From Algoriphagus sp. AGSA1 (GTDB lineage: Bacteria; Bacteroidota; Bacteroidia; Cytophagales; Cyclobacteriaceae), in assembly GCF_021390545.1 (NCBI RefSeq), contig NZ_JAJUWR010000003.1, positions 62,001-126,000 of the forward strand: a stretch of 64,000 nt of DNA, given 5' to 3'. Made by a program: the position numbers and the translations under genes. This document shows, piece by piece, positions 1 through 10,069 of this stretch (position 1 is the first letter of the stretch; each line of letters opens with the position of its first letter). The notes under the pieces were generated by a model that saw nothing but the letters and a program-made list of their open reading frames with translations, ran no database searches and was not told where the DNA came from.

Positions 1-431
1 GGGATGTCAAATACGCTTTGACCCAGTTCAAATCCAGCCAAGAGTATCTGGCAGAGCCAAAAGAAAGCCCGCTGGATCTAGCTATCGTGGACAAAGGCGA
101 TCATTACTTAGTAACGGTGAGAACATTTGGAAGAGCCAAACACCCTACACAAATCTATGAGTCACTCTCCTACTTGGTGATTTTCTTAGTGCTTTTTGGT
201 CTTTGGAATAAATATAAAGAACGCTTGCCTGAAGGAATACTCCTTGGTATATTCTTGATATCCGTATTTGGAATGCGATTTATCTGGGAATTCTTCAAAG
301 TAAGCCAGGTGGATTTTGAAGACTCCATGGCCTTTAACATGGGGCAATTTCTAAGTATCCCGCTGGTGATTGCCGGTGTGATCCTTGTGGCACGTGCGCT
401 GAAGAATGGATTAAAACCTCTAAAGAACTAA
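1..431 (+). CDS. lgt: Prolipoprotein diacylglyceryl transferase, C-terminal part
   Basis: This is the 3' part of lgt; its start lies left of the window and the reading frame begins at base 3. The enzyme is an inner-membrane protein that moves diacylglycerol from phosphatidylglycerol onto the lipobox cysteine of prelipoproteins. The visible 142 residues contain the family motif HPTQIYESL, followed by a membrane segment, then a [10 protein letters not shown] stretch that matches the conserved arginine-containing part of Lgt, and a last membrane helix. The gene ends 4 bases inside the 3' end of the convergent yidD. Lgt activity fits a genome with many lipoproteins, several of which are encoded in this window. 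The family assignment is firm. Confidence 0.93.
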   Translation, partial: DVKYALTQFKSSQEYLAEPKESPLDLAIVDKGDHYLVTVRTFGRAKHPTQIYESLSYLVIFLVLFGLWNKYKERLPEGILLGIFLISVFGMRFIWEFFKVSQVDFEDSMAFNMGQFLSIPLVIAGVILVARALKNGLKPLKN

Positions 432-652
432 GGTACTGGATCATGCCCGTGGCCTCCCCAGGGATGGCAACGGGCAATCCGCTTAGCCCCCAACCATCCA
501 CCTTTGAAGACCCCATGCTTCAAAATTGCTTCCTTTGTATACTGGCTACAAGTAGGTGTGTACCTACAGCTTGAAGGAAACAAGGGCGAAATAGTATATT
601 GATACACCAAGACTGGAAATATAGCTATCTTTCGAAGAATGGATTTGGCCAT
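428..652 (-). CDS. yidD: Membrane protein insertion efficiency factor YidD
   Basis: This small amphipathic protein (74 residues) is thought to assist YidC-dependent insertion of proteins into the inner membrane. The family signature is clear: an N-terminal hydrophobic helix ([18 protein letters not shown]), then [12 protein letters not shown] with the conserved cysteines, then [25 protein letters not shown] chose the ATG at 652 because it gives the usual YidD N-terminus and is preceded by an AGGAAG ribosome-binding-like stretch. The frame stays open upstream to an alternative start at 724, but that would run into the divergent gene at 714. Its 3' end overlaps that of lgt by 4 bases. Confidence 0.9.
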   Translation of the reverse strand: MAKSILRKIAIFPVLVYQYTISPLFPSSCRYTPTCSQYTKEAILKHGVFKGGWLGAKRIARCHPWGGHGHDPVP

Positions 653-713
653 GGATTTAAGTCTTCCTGCTAAATGATTCCGTAAGTAACCAAATATCAA
701 TCTGAATTCCCTC

Positions 714-2174
714 TTGATTACCAAGATTAAAAAACCACTTCTTTTCTTTTTTCTGTTTTCCGCTCTTTGTATGGAGTCGAGAAATAATATTGTCTATGCG
801 CAGGACGACACTTCCTTTGCGCCGGCAAACACAACTGCCCCTGATAGTGTCAAGGTTAATAACATATTCATCGTAGGAAATGTAAAAACAAAAAAGAGCG
901 TAATACTACGGGAGTTGGATTTCATCACAGACTATTCTTACGACTGGAATACATTTTTGCAAATACTCCTCGCTGATCAGAAAAAGATTTACAATCTCCA
1001 ACTTTTCACTTCAGTAGAAATCACCCCACTTCTTACAGGAGACAATGAAGCGGAAATACTTATCACTGTAAAGGAGAGATGGTACATCTTACCTCAAGTG
1101 ATTTTTGAACTGGCTGACCGGAATTTTTCAGAATGGTGGACGAATCAAAACAGGGATTTTTCCCGAGTGAACTACGGAATTAGGTTAAGCCATAATAATG
1201 TAGGGGGAAGGAATGAAAGACTAAAATTTGCCGGACAGTTAGGATTTACCAGAGCATTGGATCTCCAATACAGCAAGCCTTACATCGATAAAAACCAAAA
1301 GCATGGATTGGCCGTCCAGCTCACCTTCAAAGAGAACAAGACCATTCCCCTTAAGTCAGAATACAATAAGCAGGTTTTTTACACCAATGAAAACGAAGAT
1401 ATTATCAGGAAAAATTTTGCTGCAGCCTTGCGGTACACCTATAGGAGGAGCTATTACAATTACCACTTCCTTAGCCTAGGATACAGCAATACCTGGGTTG
1501 CTGATGATGTTCTGATCGAAAATCCGGATTACTTCCAGCATGGTGGAAATAACCTGAGATATTCCTTTGCCTCTTATACTTTCCGCCACGATCGTAGAGA
1601 CAATGTCTCCTATGCAACTGATGGTGAGTTGCTCCAGGCATCTATCACTAAATACGGGATTTTTTATACGAAGGATTTAGATGAAGTAGAGGTAAATCTT
1701 ACCGCCAATAAGTACTTCAAAATCACTGATACATTTCACTTCAACACCGGCCTTACAGCCAATTGGTTTTTGAGTCAAAGCCAGCCTTACACTTTGGTAA
1801 GGGGGGTGGGATATACCCCGAATTTCATCAGAGGATATGAGCTCAATGTGGTCGAGGGCCAGCAGCTCTATGTACATAAAAACAGTTTCAGGTGGAAATT
1901 CGTAGATTGGGAAATAGATATTTCCAATTTGACCAAGCTGGAACAGTTCAGTACCATACCTATTCGCCTGTATCTCAGTGCCAATTTTGATCATGGATAT
2001 GTCAAAGACAGAAACCTAATCCCTGAAAACGCACGTTTGTCCAATAAATACTTAATGGGATACGGTACCGGGATAGACTTAGTAGGCTTTTATGATGCTG
2101 TGTTCCGCTTTGAATACTCCATGAACAATAGCAAGGAAGGCAACTTCTTTTTTAACTTTTCCGCACCGTTCTGA
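714..2174 (+). CDS. Omp85/BamA-like outer-membrane protein with one POTRA-like domain
   Basis: The protein has 486 residues. After a probable signal peptide ending near AQDD, residues about 45-125 look like a POTRA domain ([20 protein letters not shown], later [11 protein letters not shown]). The rest has the alternating aromatic-rich pattern of a 16-strand outer-membrane barrel and ends in FNFSAPF, a typical C-terminal beta-signal. It could therefore be an Omp85-superfamily assembly or translocation protein, but with one POTRA it is not the main BamA, and its client is unknown. The start is a TTG at 714, because no ATG precedes the signal peptide; the next ATG, at codon 20, would cut into it. 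The gene is divergent from yidD across about 60 bases. Confidence 0.75.
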   Translation: MITKIKKPLLFFFLFSALCMESRNNIVYAQDDTSFAPANTTAPDSVKVNNIFIVGNVKTKKSVILRELDFITDYSYDWNTFLQILLADQKKIYNLQLFTSVEITPLLTGDNEAEILITVKERWYILPQVIFELADRNFSEWWTNQNRDFSRVNYGIRLSHNNVGGRNERLKFAGQLGFTRALDLQYSKPYIDKNQKHGLAVQLTFKENKTIPLKSEYNKQVFYTNENEDIIRKNFAAALRYTYRRSYYNYHFLSLGYSNTWVADDVLIENPDYFQHGGNNLRYSFASYTFRHDRRDNVSYATDGELLQASITKYGIFYTKDLDEVEVNLTANKYFKITDTFHFNTGLTANWFLSQSQPYTLVRGVGYTPNFIRGYELNVVEGQQLYVHKNSFRWKFVDWEIDISNLTKLEQFSTIPIRLYLSANFDHGYVKDRNLIPENARLSNKYLMGYGTGIDLVGFYDAVFRFEYSMNNSKEGNFFFNFSAPF

Positions 2175-2340
2175 CCTGATTGCCTAAGAGTTAAAATCGA
2201 AGCGATAGCAAATCGTGAAAGCTCAGGCAGTTGTAACTTGAGCTAAAACCTCCAATTCACCCCAAATCCCAATGTTTTACTGGGATTAACTACTTTTTTT
2301 AGTAAAAAACAACTAATACTTTGCGTTGGTTATCAATATT

Positions 2341-2357
2341 TTAACTAAATTAGTTAA
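2341..2357. promoter_or_regulatory. Perfect 17-bp palindrome, possible operator
   Basis: TTAACTAAATTAGTTAA has 8-bp perfect arms around a central A. It lies 18 bases upstream of the ATG at 2376, in a 200-bp gap. The position and symmetry are what a dimeric repressor site would show, but no matching regulator is evident in the window. It could also arise by chance in this AT-rich gap. Confidence 0.4.
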
Positions 2358-2375
2358 GGTTTTTTTCGATCCAAC

Positions 2376-3197
2376 ATGAAGCTGTTGACTTTTTCATTCT
2401 TCCTGCTTTGCCTGCATTCAACGGCACTGGCACAAATAGACCCGCTCACTCAAGTTCACGGCGCGAGAGGTCAGGGAATGGGGAATCTGCGTGTCCACGG
2501 TATGGATGTATGGAGCTATTTTAACAATCCAGGAGGGCTCGCTAAACTGGAATCTTCCGCAATTTCAGTAGGATATGATAGCCGTTATGGACTAAAAGAA
2601 CTCAACACCGTAGATATGATAGGTGCCTGGAAGATAAAGCCAGGGACCTTGGGTTTTGGGATTTCCCGCTTCGGAGGCAAACTATTCAACCAGCAATCCC
2701 TAGGTATGGCGTTCGCCAATCAGTTGGGGATAGTCAGTATTGGTGGAAGGCTGGATTGGTTTCAAACCCAGATAGAGGGGTTCGGGACTGGCAACAGCAT
2801 CATCTTCAGCATGGGTGGTATAGCTGAGCTGAGCCCTGAATTTTCGATTGGGGCGAGTATTTTCAACCTAAACCGAGCCGGTATCTCCAAAAACTCCGAA
2901 TCAAGGCTTCCAACGGGCGTAGTAATGGGTATATTCTATAACCCCATCACCCAAGTCCAGATCCATCTCGAAGTGGAAAAGGATATACAGATCAAACCCA
3001 TCGTAAAAGCCGGTTTGGAGTACGGAATCAAAGATTGGGTTTTTCTCCGGGCTGGCATTAACAGCAACCCAAGCAGATTGTTTTTTGGAATCGGACTGAA
3101 GTCCACACGCTTTACTGTGGACTACGCATACGGACAAAATCATGCCCTGGGCAGTACCAGTCATGTAAGTTTAGGATTTAGCTTCAGTGAAAAATGA
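2376..3197 (+). CDS. PorV/PorQ-like outer-membrane barrel protein
   Basis: The product has 273 residues with a clear signal peptide (MKLLTFSFFLLCLHSTALAQ). The mature start IDPLTQVHGARGQGMGNLRVHGMDVWSYFNNPGGLA is typical of the PorV/PorQ/UPF0164 group of FadL-like barrels, where a short helix and an NPGGLA-type plug precede the strands. The rest is a run of amphipathic strands (GTLGFGISRFGG, FSIGASIFNLNRAG) ending SLGFSFSEK. PorV is a shuttle of the type IX secretion system; whether this paralogue has that role is inference. The stop overlaps the next ATG (ATGA), so the pair is probably co-translated. The window also encodes a T9SS plug protein elsewhere. Confidence 0.72.
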   Translation: MKLLTFSFFLLCLHSTALAQIDPLTQVHGARGQGMGNLRVHGMDVWSYFNNPGGLAKLESSAISVGYDSRYGLKELNTVDMIGAWKIKPGTLGFGISRFGGKLFNQQSLGMAFANQLGIVSIGGRLDWFQTQIEGFGTGNSIIFSMGGIAELSPEFSIGASIFNLNRAGISKNSESRLPTGVVMGIFYNPITQVQIHLEVEKDIQIKPIVKAGLEYGIKDWVFLRAGINSNPSRLFFGIGLKSTRFTVDYAYGQNHALGSTSHVSLGFSFSEK

Positions 3198-5296
3198 GAA
3201 GCTTTATTCTCATAGCAAGTATGTGGCTTTGTCTTCTTACGTGCGCCTTTGCCCAACAGCCCCCTCAGCAGGATATAGATCTGGAATCTTTTATAGAGCG
3301 TCTATTTCCCGTACAGGATGAAGACATAGATTATGAGTCAATTTACGAGGTACTCCTGCAGTTATACCTAAATCCTATGGATATCAATAAAGCTAATGCA
3401 GAAGCGCTTGCCGCCTGCTACCTTTTGGATCCCACCCAGATCAGTAACTTAATTTCCTATAGAACTAAATTCGGCCCCTTGATATCGCTCTACGAATTAC
3501 AGGCTGTACCGGACTTTGATCTGAACACAATAGAAAATATACTTCCATTTTTAACGCTAGGAACTGGGAAATCAACCCAAACAAGACCTTTATGGCAGCG
3601 AATTGTAGGTGAAGAGCAAGCTTATCTCCTATTCCGACACCGTCGCACTTGGGAGACACGCAAAGGTTTTACTCCGGCAGACACAAGTTCCTCCGGAAGA
3701 ATCTCAAGTCGGTATCTAGGTGATCCCAATGAATTTTACGTCAGGTTCCGAATCCAGCATACCCGGGATTTCAGTCTGGGATTTACGCTTGACAAAGATC
3801 CGGGTGAACAGTTTATCTGGGATAGCAAAACAGCTAGATACGGTTTCAACTTTTTTTCTTTTCACTTTACTAAATATTACACAGGCAAGTGGAAGACAAT
3901 CGCTTTGGGAGATTTCCAGGCTCAGTTCGGACAGGGATTGGTTTTCGGCGCAGGCTATTCACTGGGCAAAGGAGCGGAAACTGTCCCTACAGTACGGCGA
4001 AGTAGTGTAGGGATTTTGCCTTATACAGCAGCGTTGGAATTCGGTTTTTTTCGAGGTGCCGGACTTACCTATCAGAGCGGGAATTGGCAAAGTAGCCTCA
4101 TTACATCCTTTGCCCCACGGGACGGACGGGCAGGCAATGCACTGGACACACTAAGTACAGAGCATATCACGATCAGCTCTTTTAACCAAAGTGGGCTCCA
4201 CCGTACCAGCAGTGAACTCAGTACTAAAAACCAATTTAGGGAATTAAGTCTTGGAGGAAATGTGCAATATTCCTCCCCTTCAGGAAAACTCCAGATCGGC
4301 TCCAATTTACTTTACATCAGATTCAATCATCCTTGGGTAAAAAATCCCACACTTTATAATCAATATGATTTTTCAGGGCAAAGAAACACAGTGGGAAGCC
4401 TATATCTGAATTACAATTGGAAGAATTTCTTCATGTTTGGTGAATCAGCTCTTTCCCAGTCTGGTGGAAAAGCGCAGATAGTGGGATTTGTATCCAGCCT
4501 CACCAGGCAGGTGGATTTTTCGCTTCTCTGGAGGAAATATGATGAAAATTTCCATAGCTTCTATGCAAATGCCTTTGCGGAAAGCACCCGACCCGCCAAT
4601 GAACAAGGGGTATATGCGGGAATTCAGATCAAGCCGATCTCCAAATGGAAACTTAATGCATACTATGATTTTTTCAGATTCCCATGGTTCAGGTATAGAG
4701 TCTATGCGCCATCCAAGGGTTACGAATGGTTAGCCAGGATTACTTACCAGCCCTCCAGAAACCTAACTGCCTTTTTTCAGATCAGAGAAGAGCAAAAAGA
4801 CCGTAACCTACCCGATTCAGGAGAGCCTTCATTACCTTATCTTGTAAGACCTATAAATAAAATAAACGGTTTAATCAGTCTTGAATATCAAGTAAGCAAA
4901 AATTTTTTCTTCCGCTCAAGAATCCTGTTCAGCAGAGTAGATCACAATGATCTAAAACCTACAGGATTTATGATTCTCCAAGATGCCCAACATGGTTTTG
5001 GGAAATTCAGGATTACAGGCAGACTGGCATTATTTGATACGGATGACTATGACACCCGGATTTATGCCTTTGAGAACAATGTGCTCTGGACATTTTCTAT
5101 TCCAGCATTTGCAGGACAGGGAATGCGATATTACCTCCTTTCCCAGTACCAATTCAACTCCCGCCTCACAGCCTACTTCCGCTTCTCCAGAACCTCCTAT
5201 ACCGACCGTGAAAAAATCAGCTCTGGACTCCAGGAGATAAACGGCTCAAATCAAACCGAAACCACCTTGCTGATCAGGTACATGCTTCATCGCTAG
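3194..5296 (+). CDS. Helix-hairpin-helix outer-membrane barrel protein
   Basis: The protein has 700 residues with signal peptide MRSFILIASMWLCLLTCAFAQ. Residues about 50-110 form a ComEA-like helix-hairpin-helix region (LNPMDINKANAEALAAC, then ISNLISYRTKFGPLISLYEL), normally a DNA- or protein-contact fold. From about residue 125 onward the pattern is a large aromatic-rich beta-barrel ending LLIRYMLHR. The combination of a periplasmic HhH domain and a barrel occurs in Bacteroidetes but has no established function that I can state. A 4-base overlap with the upstream PorV-like gene argues that the two outer-membrane proteins act together. DNA uptake or binding is one conceivable job, unproven. 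Confidence 0.72.
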   Translation: MRSFILIASMWLCLLTCAFAQQPPQQDIDLESFIERLFPVQDEDIDYESIYEVLLQLYLNPMDINKANAEALAACYLLDPTQISNLISYRTKFGPLISLYELQAVPDFDLNTIENILPFLTLGTGKSTQTRPLWQRIVGEEQAYLLFRHRRTWETRKGFTPADTSSSGRISSRYLGDPNEFYVRFRIQHTRDFSLGFTLDKDPGEQFIWDSKTARYGFNFFSFHFTKYYTGKWKTIALGDFQAQFGQGLVFGAGYSLGKGAETVPTVRRSSVGILPYTAALEFGFFRGAGLTYQSGNWQSSLITSFAPRDGRAGNALDTLSTEHITISSFNQSGLHRTSSELSTKNQFRELSLGGNVQYSSPSGKLQIGSNLLYIRFNHPWVKNPTLYNQYDFSGQRNTVGSLYLNYNWKNFFMFGESALSQSGGKAQIVGFVSSLTRQVDFSLLWRKYDENFHSFYANAFAESTRPANEQGVYAGIQIKPISKWKLNAYYDFFRFPWFRYRVYAPSKGYEWLARITYQPSRNLTAFFQIREEQKDRNLPDSGEPSLPYLVRPINKINGLISLEYQVSKNFFFRSRILFSRVDHNDLKPTGFMILQDAQHGFGKFRITGRLALFDTDDYDTRIYAFENNVLWTFSIPAFAGQGMRYYLLSQYQFNSRLTAYFRFSRTSYTDREKISSGLQEINGSNQTETTLLIRYMLHR

Positions 5297-5363
5297 ATTT
5301 CCATCAATGGTATGCTTCTGCACCTACTTTTTTGATATTTTGTACCTAAACTAAAAAACCACT

Positions 5364-7793
5364 ATGAAACTAATCCTATACCTGACCACTTTCTTGCTGT
5401 TTTCTCTCAATATTGCTTTTGCCCAGAACCTTGATTTATCAAAAATGAGCAAACGGGATGGATTTATCCCTTTTTACTTAGATGGGGATAAAGGGAAGAT
5501 TTATCTCGAAATCAGTAAGCTGGAATGGGAATTCCTATATGTAAACTCACTCACAGCTGGGGTGGGCTCAAATGACATCGGACTAGACAGAGGCCAACTG
5601 GGAAACACCCGGATTGTCGAGTTCAGAAAATCCGGAAACAAGTTGTTTTTGGTTCATAAGAACTATGACTTCAGGGCATACTCTGATAACCCGGCAGAAG
5701 TGCAGTCCGTACAGGATGCATTTGCGGAATCCATTCTATGGGGTTTTGAGATAGCCCAGACTGAAGGGGATAAACTTATTGTAGATGCGACCAACTTTTA
5801 CCTTCAGGATGCTCATGGGGTGGCTGAAACATTAAGCCGGAGTCGTCAGGGCTCCTTTCGCACAGATGCAAGCCGATCCGGTCTGTACTTACCGATGACC
5901 AAGAATTTCACCCAAAACACTGAAGTGGAAGCAACGATCACCCTGACAGGTCAGGCTGCGGGCGGAAATCTAAGGTCTGTGACGCCATCACCGGATGCAG
6001 TCACCGTGCGTCAAAGACATTCGTTTATTGAGCTTCCGGATGACAACTATCGGCCGAGGGAATTTGATCCTAGAGCCGGTTATGGAAGCATTTCGTATAT
6101 GGACTTTACCTCCCCCATTTCAGAGCCGATTCTCAAAAAATTCATCGCTCGTCATCGCTTGGAAAAGAAAGATCCATCCGCGGAAATGTCCGAAGCCGTG
6201 GAACCTATTGTCTATTACCTTGATCGAGGCACACCTGAACCTGTGGCCTCCGCCTTGATCGAAGGAGGGAATTGGTGGAACCAGGCTTTCGAAGCTGCTG
6301 GCTTTATCAATGCTTTTCGAGTGGAGCTGGCACCGGAAGGCATGGATCTGATGGATGTACGCTACAACGTGATCCAGTGGGTTCACCGATCTACCCGAGG
6401 CTGGTCTTACGGTGCGAGTGTACGTGATCCCAGGACGGGGGAGATTTTGAAAGGCCATGTATCATTGGGCTCTTTGCGTGTAAGACAGGATTATTTGATT
6501 GCTCAAGGGCTGTTGCAGCCATTTGAAGACGGTGCTCCTGCAAATCCTCAAATGTTGGAAATGGCTGTTGCCAGATTGAAACAACTGTCAGCTCATGAGA
6601 TAGGCCATACGATCGGACTTGCCCACAGCTATGCTACCTCAGCAAATAACCGCAGCTCAGTAATGGACTATCCTTACCCAATGATAACTGAGAAACCAGA
6701 CGGTGAGCTGGACTTTAGCAATGCCTATGATGACAAGATAGGAGATTGGGATAAGTGGGCCATCAAATATGGCTATGCAACAGTACCCGTGGGCGAAGAC
6801 GAGCAAGCCTTTCTCAAAAGAACACTGGAAGAAACCTATGATGCCGGCCACCAGTTTATCACTGATTCTGACTCGAGAAACCCCAGTGGAGCTCACCCCA
6901 CTTCACATCTTTGGGACAACGGAACCTCAGCTTCTTCAGAACTTCTGAGAATGCTGGACTTGCGTGCAAACAGAATGAAAAGCTTTGGATTAAATGCCAT
7001 CCCTGATGGGCACCCCCAAGCTCTGTTAGAAGAAGTTTTTGTGCCGTTATATATGATGCATAGATTTCAAATCGAGGCCACAAGCAAGCTTCTGGGGGGT
7101 GTGGACTATCGGTATAAAGTAAAAGGGGACAATCAGGAAAAACATGGATGGGTTGGGCCTTCAGAACAAACGGAGGCACTAGATGCCCTATTATTGGCAA
7201 TCTCACCAAGTCATCTTAAGGTGCCGGATCACCTACTCAAGCTAATTCCCCCGAGGCCATTTGGCTATAGCCGAAACAGGGAAACCTTCGTTTCCAGAGT
7301 GAACCCGATCTTTGATCCAATCGCACCAGCGGAAAGTATTGTAGATCTCACGTTTGATTTTCTGCTAGACGGAAACCGAATAAACCGGACTTATTTACAG
7401 CACTTACAACAAAACCAGTTGCCGGGACCTAATGATTTACTTACAAAAATAGAGGAGCGGCTTTTCGCCAATTACAACAAAGAAGACATCAATCTGGAAA
7501 TCATCTTGATGACCCAGTCTAAATATGTGGAACATTTGATTGAATTGGCAAAAAACTCAGGGGTTTCCACTACAATACGGGCTATTGCCAGAGGAAGACT
7601 GCGCTATCTTGCCAATACCAAATTCCTTTCTGATTTGGACTGGAATCCAGCTGCTCAGCACAGGGTGTATTTGAGCGAAAAAATCAATGCCTTTTTAAAT
7701 CTACCGGAAGAACTCGTAGCCCAAGAACAGCTGAAGATACCGGATGGATCCCCTATCGGCATGGACATTATGAGTTGTGACTTTGATTTTTAA
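5364..7793 (+). CDS. Secreted zinc-dependent metalloprotease (DUF5117/DUF5118/DUF4953 type)
   Basis: The product has 809 residues with signal peptide MKLILYLTTFLLFSLNIAFAQ. The catalytic site is visible as HEIGHTIGLAHS, an HExxHxxGxxH metzincin motif with H411, E412, H415 and H421. The N-terminal 300 residues match the DUF5118/DUF5117 arrangement found in this Bacteroidetes and proteobacterial family, and the C-terminal part is the long helical region after the catalytic domain. It is expected in the periplasm, at the cell surface or outside the cell; the natural substrate is unknown. There is no typical T9SS C-terminal sorting domain. A strong terminator follows the stop. Confidence 0.85.
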   Translation: MKLILYLTTFLLFSLNIAFAQNLDLSKMSKRDGFIPFYLDGDKGKIYLEISKLEWEFLYVNSLTAGVGSNDIGLDRGQLGNTRIVEFRKSGNKLFLVHKNYDFRAYSDNPAEVQSVQDAFAESILWGFEIAQTEGDKLIVDATNFYLQDAHGVAETLSRSRQGSFRTDASRSGLYLPMTKNFTQNTEVEATITLTGQAAGGNLRSVTPSPDAVTVRQRHSFIELPDDNYRPREFDPRAGYGSISYMDFTSPISEPILKKFIARHRLEKKDPSAEMSEAVEPIVYYLDRGTPEPVASALIEGGNWWNQAFEAAGFINAFRVELAPEGMDLMDVRYNVIQWVHRSTRGWSYGASVRDPRTGEILKGHVSLGSLRVRQDYLIAQGLLQPFEDGAPANPQMLEMAVARLKQLSAHEIGHTIGLAHSYATSANNRSSVMDYPYPMITEKPDGELDFSNAYDDKIGDWDKWAIKYGYATVPVGEDEQAFLKRTLEETYDAGHQFITDSDSRNPSGAHPTSHLWDNGTSASSELLRMLDLRANRMKSFGLNAIPDGHPQALLEEVFVPLYMMHRFQIEATSKLLGGVDYRYKVKGDNQEKHGWVGPSEQTEALDALLLAISPSHLKVPDHLLKLIPPRPFGYSRNRETFVSRVNPIFDPIAPAESIVDLTFDFLLDGNRINRTYLQHLQQNQLPGPNDLLTKIEERLFANYNKEDINLEIILMTQSKYVEHLIELAKNSGVSTTIRAIARGRLRYLANTKFLSDLDWNPAAQHRVYLSEKINAFLNLPEELVAQEQLKIPDGSPIGMDIMSCDFDF

Positions 7794-7802
7794 GCGACTG
7801 CT

Positions 7803-7840
7803 AAACTAGCTTCAGATATCTGAAGCTAGTTTTCTTTTCG
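7803..7840 (+). terminator. Rho-independent terminator after the metalloprotease gene
   Basis: Bases 7803-7832 are a perfect 30-bp palindrome with arms beginning AAACTAGCTTCAGA, followed by TTCTTTTC. It starts 9 bases after the stop codon. Confidence 0.85.
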
Positions 7841-7974
7841 ATTTTATTTCTATTGAGAACTCCTAAGGCAATCCAACGCAAATAAGTAAATTAGCATCTG
7901 AATTGCCCACAGGGGTCCATCAGATGGAACTTCCTTTACAGTTCCTTCCTTAATCAGCAAACGATTCTAGAAAT

Positions 7975-10011
7975 ATGAACAACCCATTATTGGCGGATTT
8001 CGCCACACCTTTTGATACTGCCCCTTTTGATAAAATCTCACCGAACCATTTTCTTCCTGCAGTTAAAGCTGCCATTTCCGAAACCAAAAAAGACATTACA
8101 GCCATAAAAGAAGTAGCTCTACCTACCTTTGAAAACACCATAGAAGCACTCGATGAATCAGGTAAGCGACTTGGCATTATAGCAGCTATATTTTTCAACC
8201 TGAACTCCGCTGAGACAAATGATGAAATTCAAGCCCTGGCACGGGAAATCTCACCTTTGCTCACAGACCATGGAAATGACATTTTACTGGATCAGGCTCT
8301 ATTTCAGCAGGTTTCTCATGTTTTTGACAAAAAAGACCAGCTTGAATTAAGCGCTGAACAGGTCACCCTTTTGGAAAAAACATATAAATCTTTTGTCAGA
8401 AACGGAGCGAAGCTCAGTTCAGATAAGGCAGAGCAACTGAGAAAAATTGACCAGCAATTAGCCCAAACCTCTTTGAAGTTTGGAGAAAATGTACTGGCTG
8501 AGACCAACAAATTCGTGCATTTTGTAGATCAGGAATCTGACTTGGACGGGCTTCCCGAAGGGATCAAAGAGGCTGCCGCACAAATCGCCGAAGAAAAAGG
8601 AGAAGCCGGCAAATGGGCATTTACCTTGGATTACCCCAGCTATATTCCCGCGATGACCTATGCCCAGAACCGTGAGCTTAGAAAAATTCTATTCTTGGCC
8701 AACGGCACAAAATGTGCGAAAGGTGATGAGTTGGATAATCAGCAAAACATCAAAGACATCCTTAAACTCCGCCATGACCGGGCAGTGCTCTTGGGCTATA
8801 AAAGCCATGCGGACTTCGTATTGGAGGAGCGCATGGCCAAAAGTCCGGATCAAGTAATGTCCTTTTTGAATTCCTTGCTTGAAAAGGCAAAGCCGAAGGG
8901 AGTTGCAGAGCTACAAGAGCTGGAGGCCTTTGCTAAAGAACTAGACGGGCTGGATAGCCTGAAAAAATGGGATTTCGCCTATTATTCTGAGTTGCTCAAA
9001 AAGGAGAAATATGCGCTTGATGATGAGTTGCTTAGACCTTATTTCCAATTAGAAAAAGTAGTAGATGGAGTGTTTCAAACTGCCGAAAAACTCTATGGGA
9101 TTACATTTGTGCCCAGAACAGATATCCCTGTATATCATAGAGATGTTACCGCTTATGATGTAAAAGATAAGGCAGGAAACCATCTTTCTGTATTTTATGC
9201 GGATTTTTTCCCACGCCCAGGCAAAAGAAACGGTGCCTGGATGACCAGCTACAAAGGTCAGCATATGAAAGACAACCTGGACATACGTCCCCATGTCTCT
9301 ATTGTGTGCAATTTTACCAAGCCTACCAAATCAAAGCCAAGTCTGTTGACCTTCAATGAAGTCACCACACTCTTCCATGAATTTGGCCATGCGCTCCATG
9401 GTATGATGGCGAAAGGCAGGTATGAGTCACTTTCAGGAACGAGCGTTTACTGGGATTTTGTGGAATTGCCTTCTCAGATTTTAGAAAACTGGTGCTATGA
9501 AAAAGAATGTCTTGATCTCTTTGCGAAGCACTATGAAACAGGAGAGAAAATCCCTGAAGAGCTGATAGAAAAAATCAAAAGAGCTTCAAATTATCAACAG
9601 GGCTACCAAACAGTGAGGCAAATCAGCTTTGGGTTATTGGACATGGCTTATCACAGCAAGGATCCAGCTGACATTACCAGTGTGTTTGATTTTGAAGAAT
9701 CAGTGATGAAGCCTACCGATCTGCTCCCAAAAGTGCCAGGAACCCTGATGAGCACTTCCTTTTCGCATATCTTCCAAGGCGGATATTCTTCCGGATACTA
9801 TAGCTATAAATGGGCAGAAGTACTGGACGCAGATGCTTTCGAGTTATTCCAGGAGAACGGGGTTTTTGACCCAGATACAGCTGCATCTTTCATGAAGAAT
9901 GTATTATCCGCAGGAGGCAGCGAGCACCCGGATATTCTTTATAAGAGGTTCAGGGGCAGAGCACCAAAACAAGATGCATTATTGAAAAGAGCTGGATTGA
10001 TATCAGAATAA
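7975..10011 (+). CDS. dcp: M3 family metallopeptidase, peptidyl-dipeptidase Dcp type
   Basis: The protein has 678 residues, the usual length of Dcp and oligopeptidase A. The zinc site is HEFGH (H468, E469, H472), and the third ligand is E497 in DFVELPSQ, both diagnostic of the M3 (thimet oligopeptidase) fold. Other family stretches are SGYYSYKWAEVLDADAFE near residue 605 and GGSEHPDILYKRFRGRAP near the end. The enzyme removes dipeptides from the C-terminus of peptides. No signal peptide is visible, so it is probably cytoplasmic, although some Dcp are periplasmic. The start is the ATG at 7975. There is no nearby operon partner, as the downstream permease begins 58 bases later. Confidence 0.9.
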   Translation: MNNPLLADFATPFDTAPFDKISPNHFLPAVKAAISETKKDITAIKEVALPTFENTIEALDESGKRLGIIAAIFFNLNSAETNDEIQALAREISPLLTDHGNDILLDQALFQQVSHVFDKKDQLELSAEQVTLLEKTYKSFVRNGAKLSSDKAEQLRKIDQQLAQTSLKFGENVLAETNKFVHFVDQESDLDGLPEGIKEAAAQIAEEKGEAGKWAFTLDYPSYIPAMTYAQNRELRKILFLANGTKCAKGDELDNQQNIKDILKLRHDRAVLLGYKSHADFVLEERMAKSPDQVMSFLNSLLEKAKPKGVAELQELEAFAKELDGLDSLKKWDFAYYSELLKKEKYALDDELLRPYFQLEKVVDGVFQTAEKLYGITFVPRTDIPVYHRDVTAYDVKDKAGNHLSVFYADFFPRPGKRNGAWMTSYKGQHMKDNLDIRPHVSIVCNFTKPTKSKPSLLTFNEVTTLFHEFGHALHGMMAKGRYESLSGTSVYWDFVELPSQILENWCYEKECLDLFAKHYETGEKIPEELIEKIKRASNYQQGYQTVRQISFGLLDMAYHSKDPADITSVFDFEESVMKPTDLLPKVPGTLMSTSFSHIFQGGYSSGYYSYKWAEVLDADAFELFQENGVFDPDTAASFMKNVLSAGGSEHPDILYKRFRGRAPKQDALLKRAGLISE

Positions 10012-10069
10012 ATCGCTTTCTTTACTCGACTATAAATTGAATCGTACTATATAATAAGCCCTTATCCTG

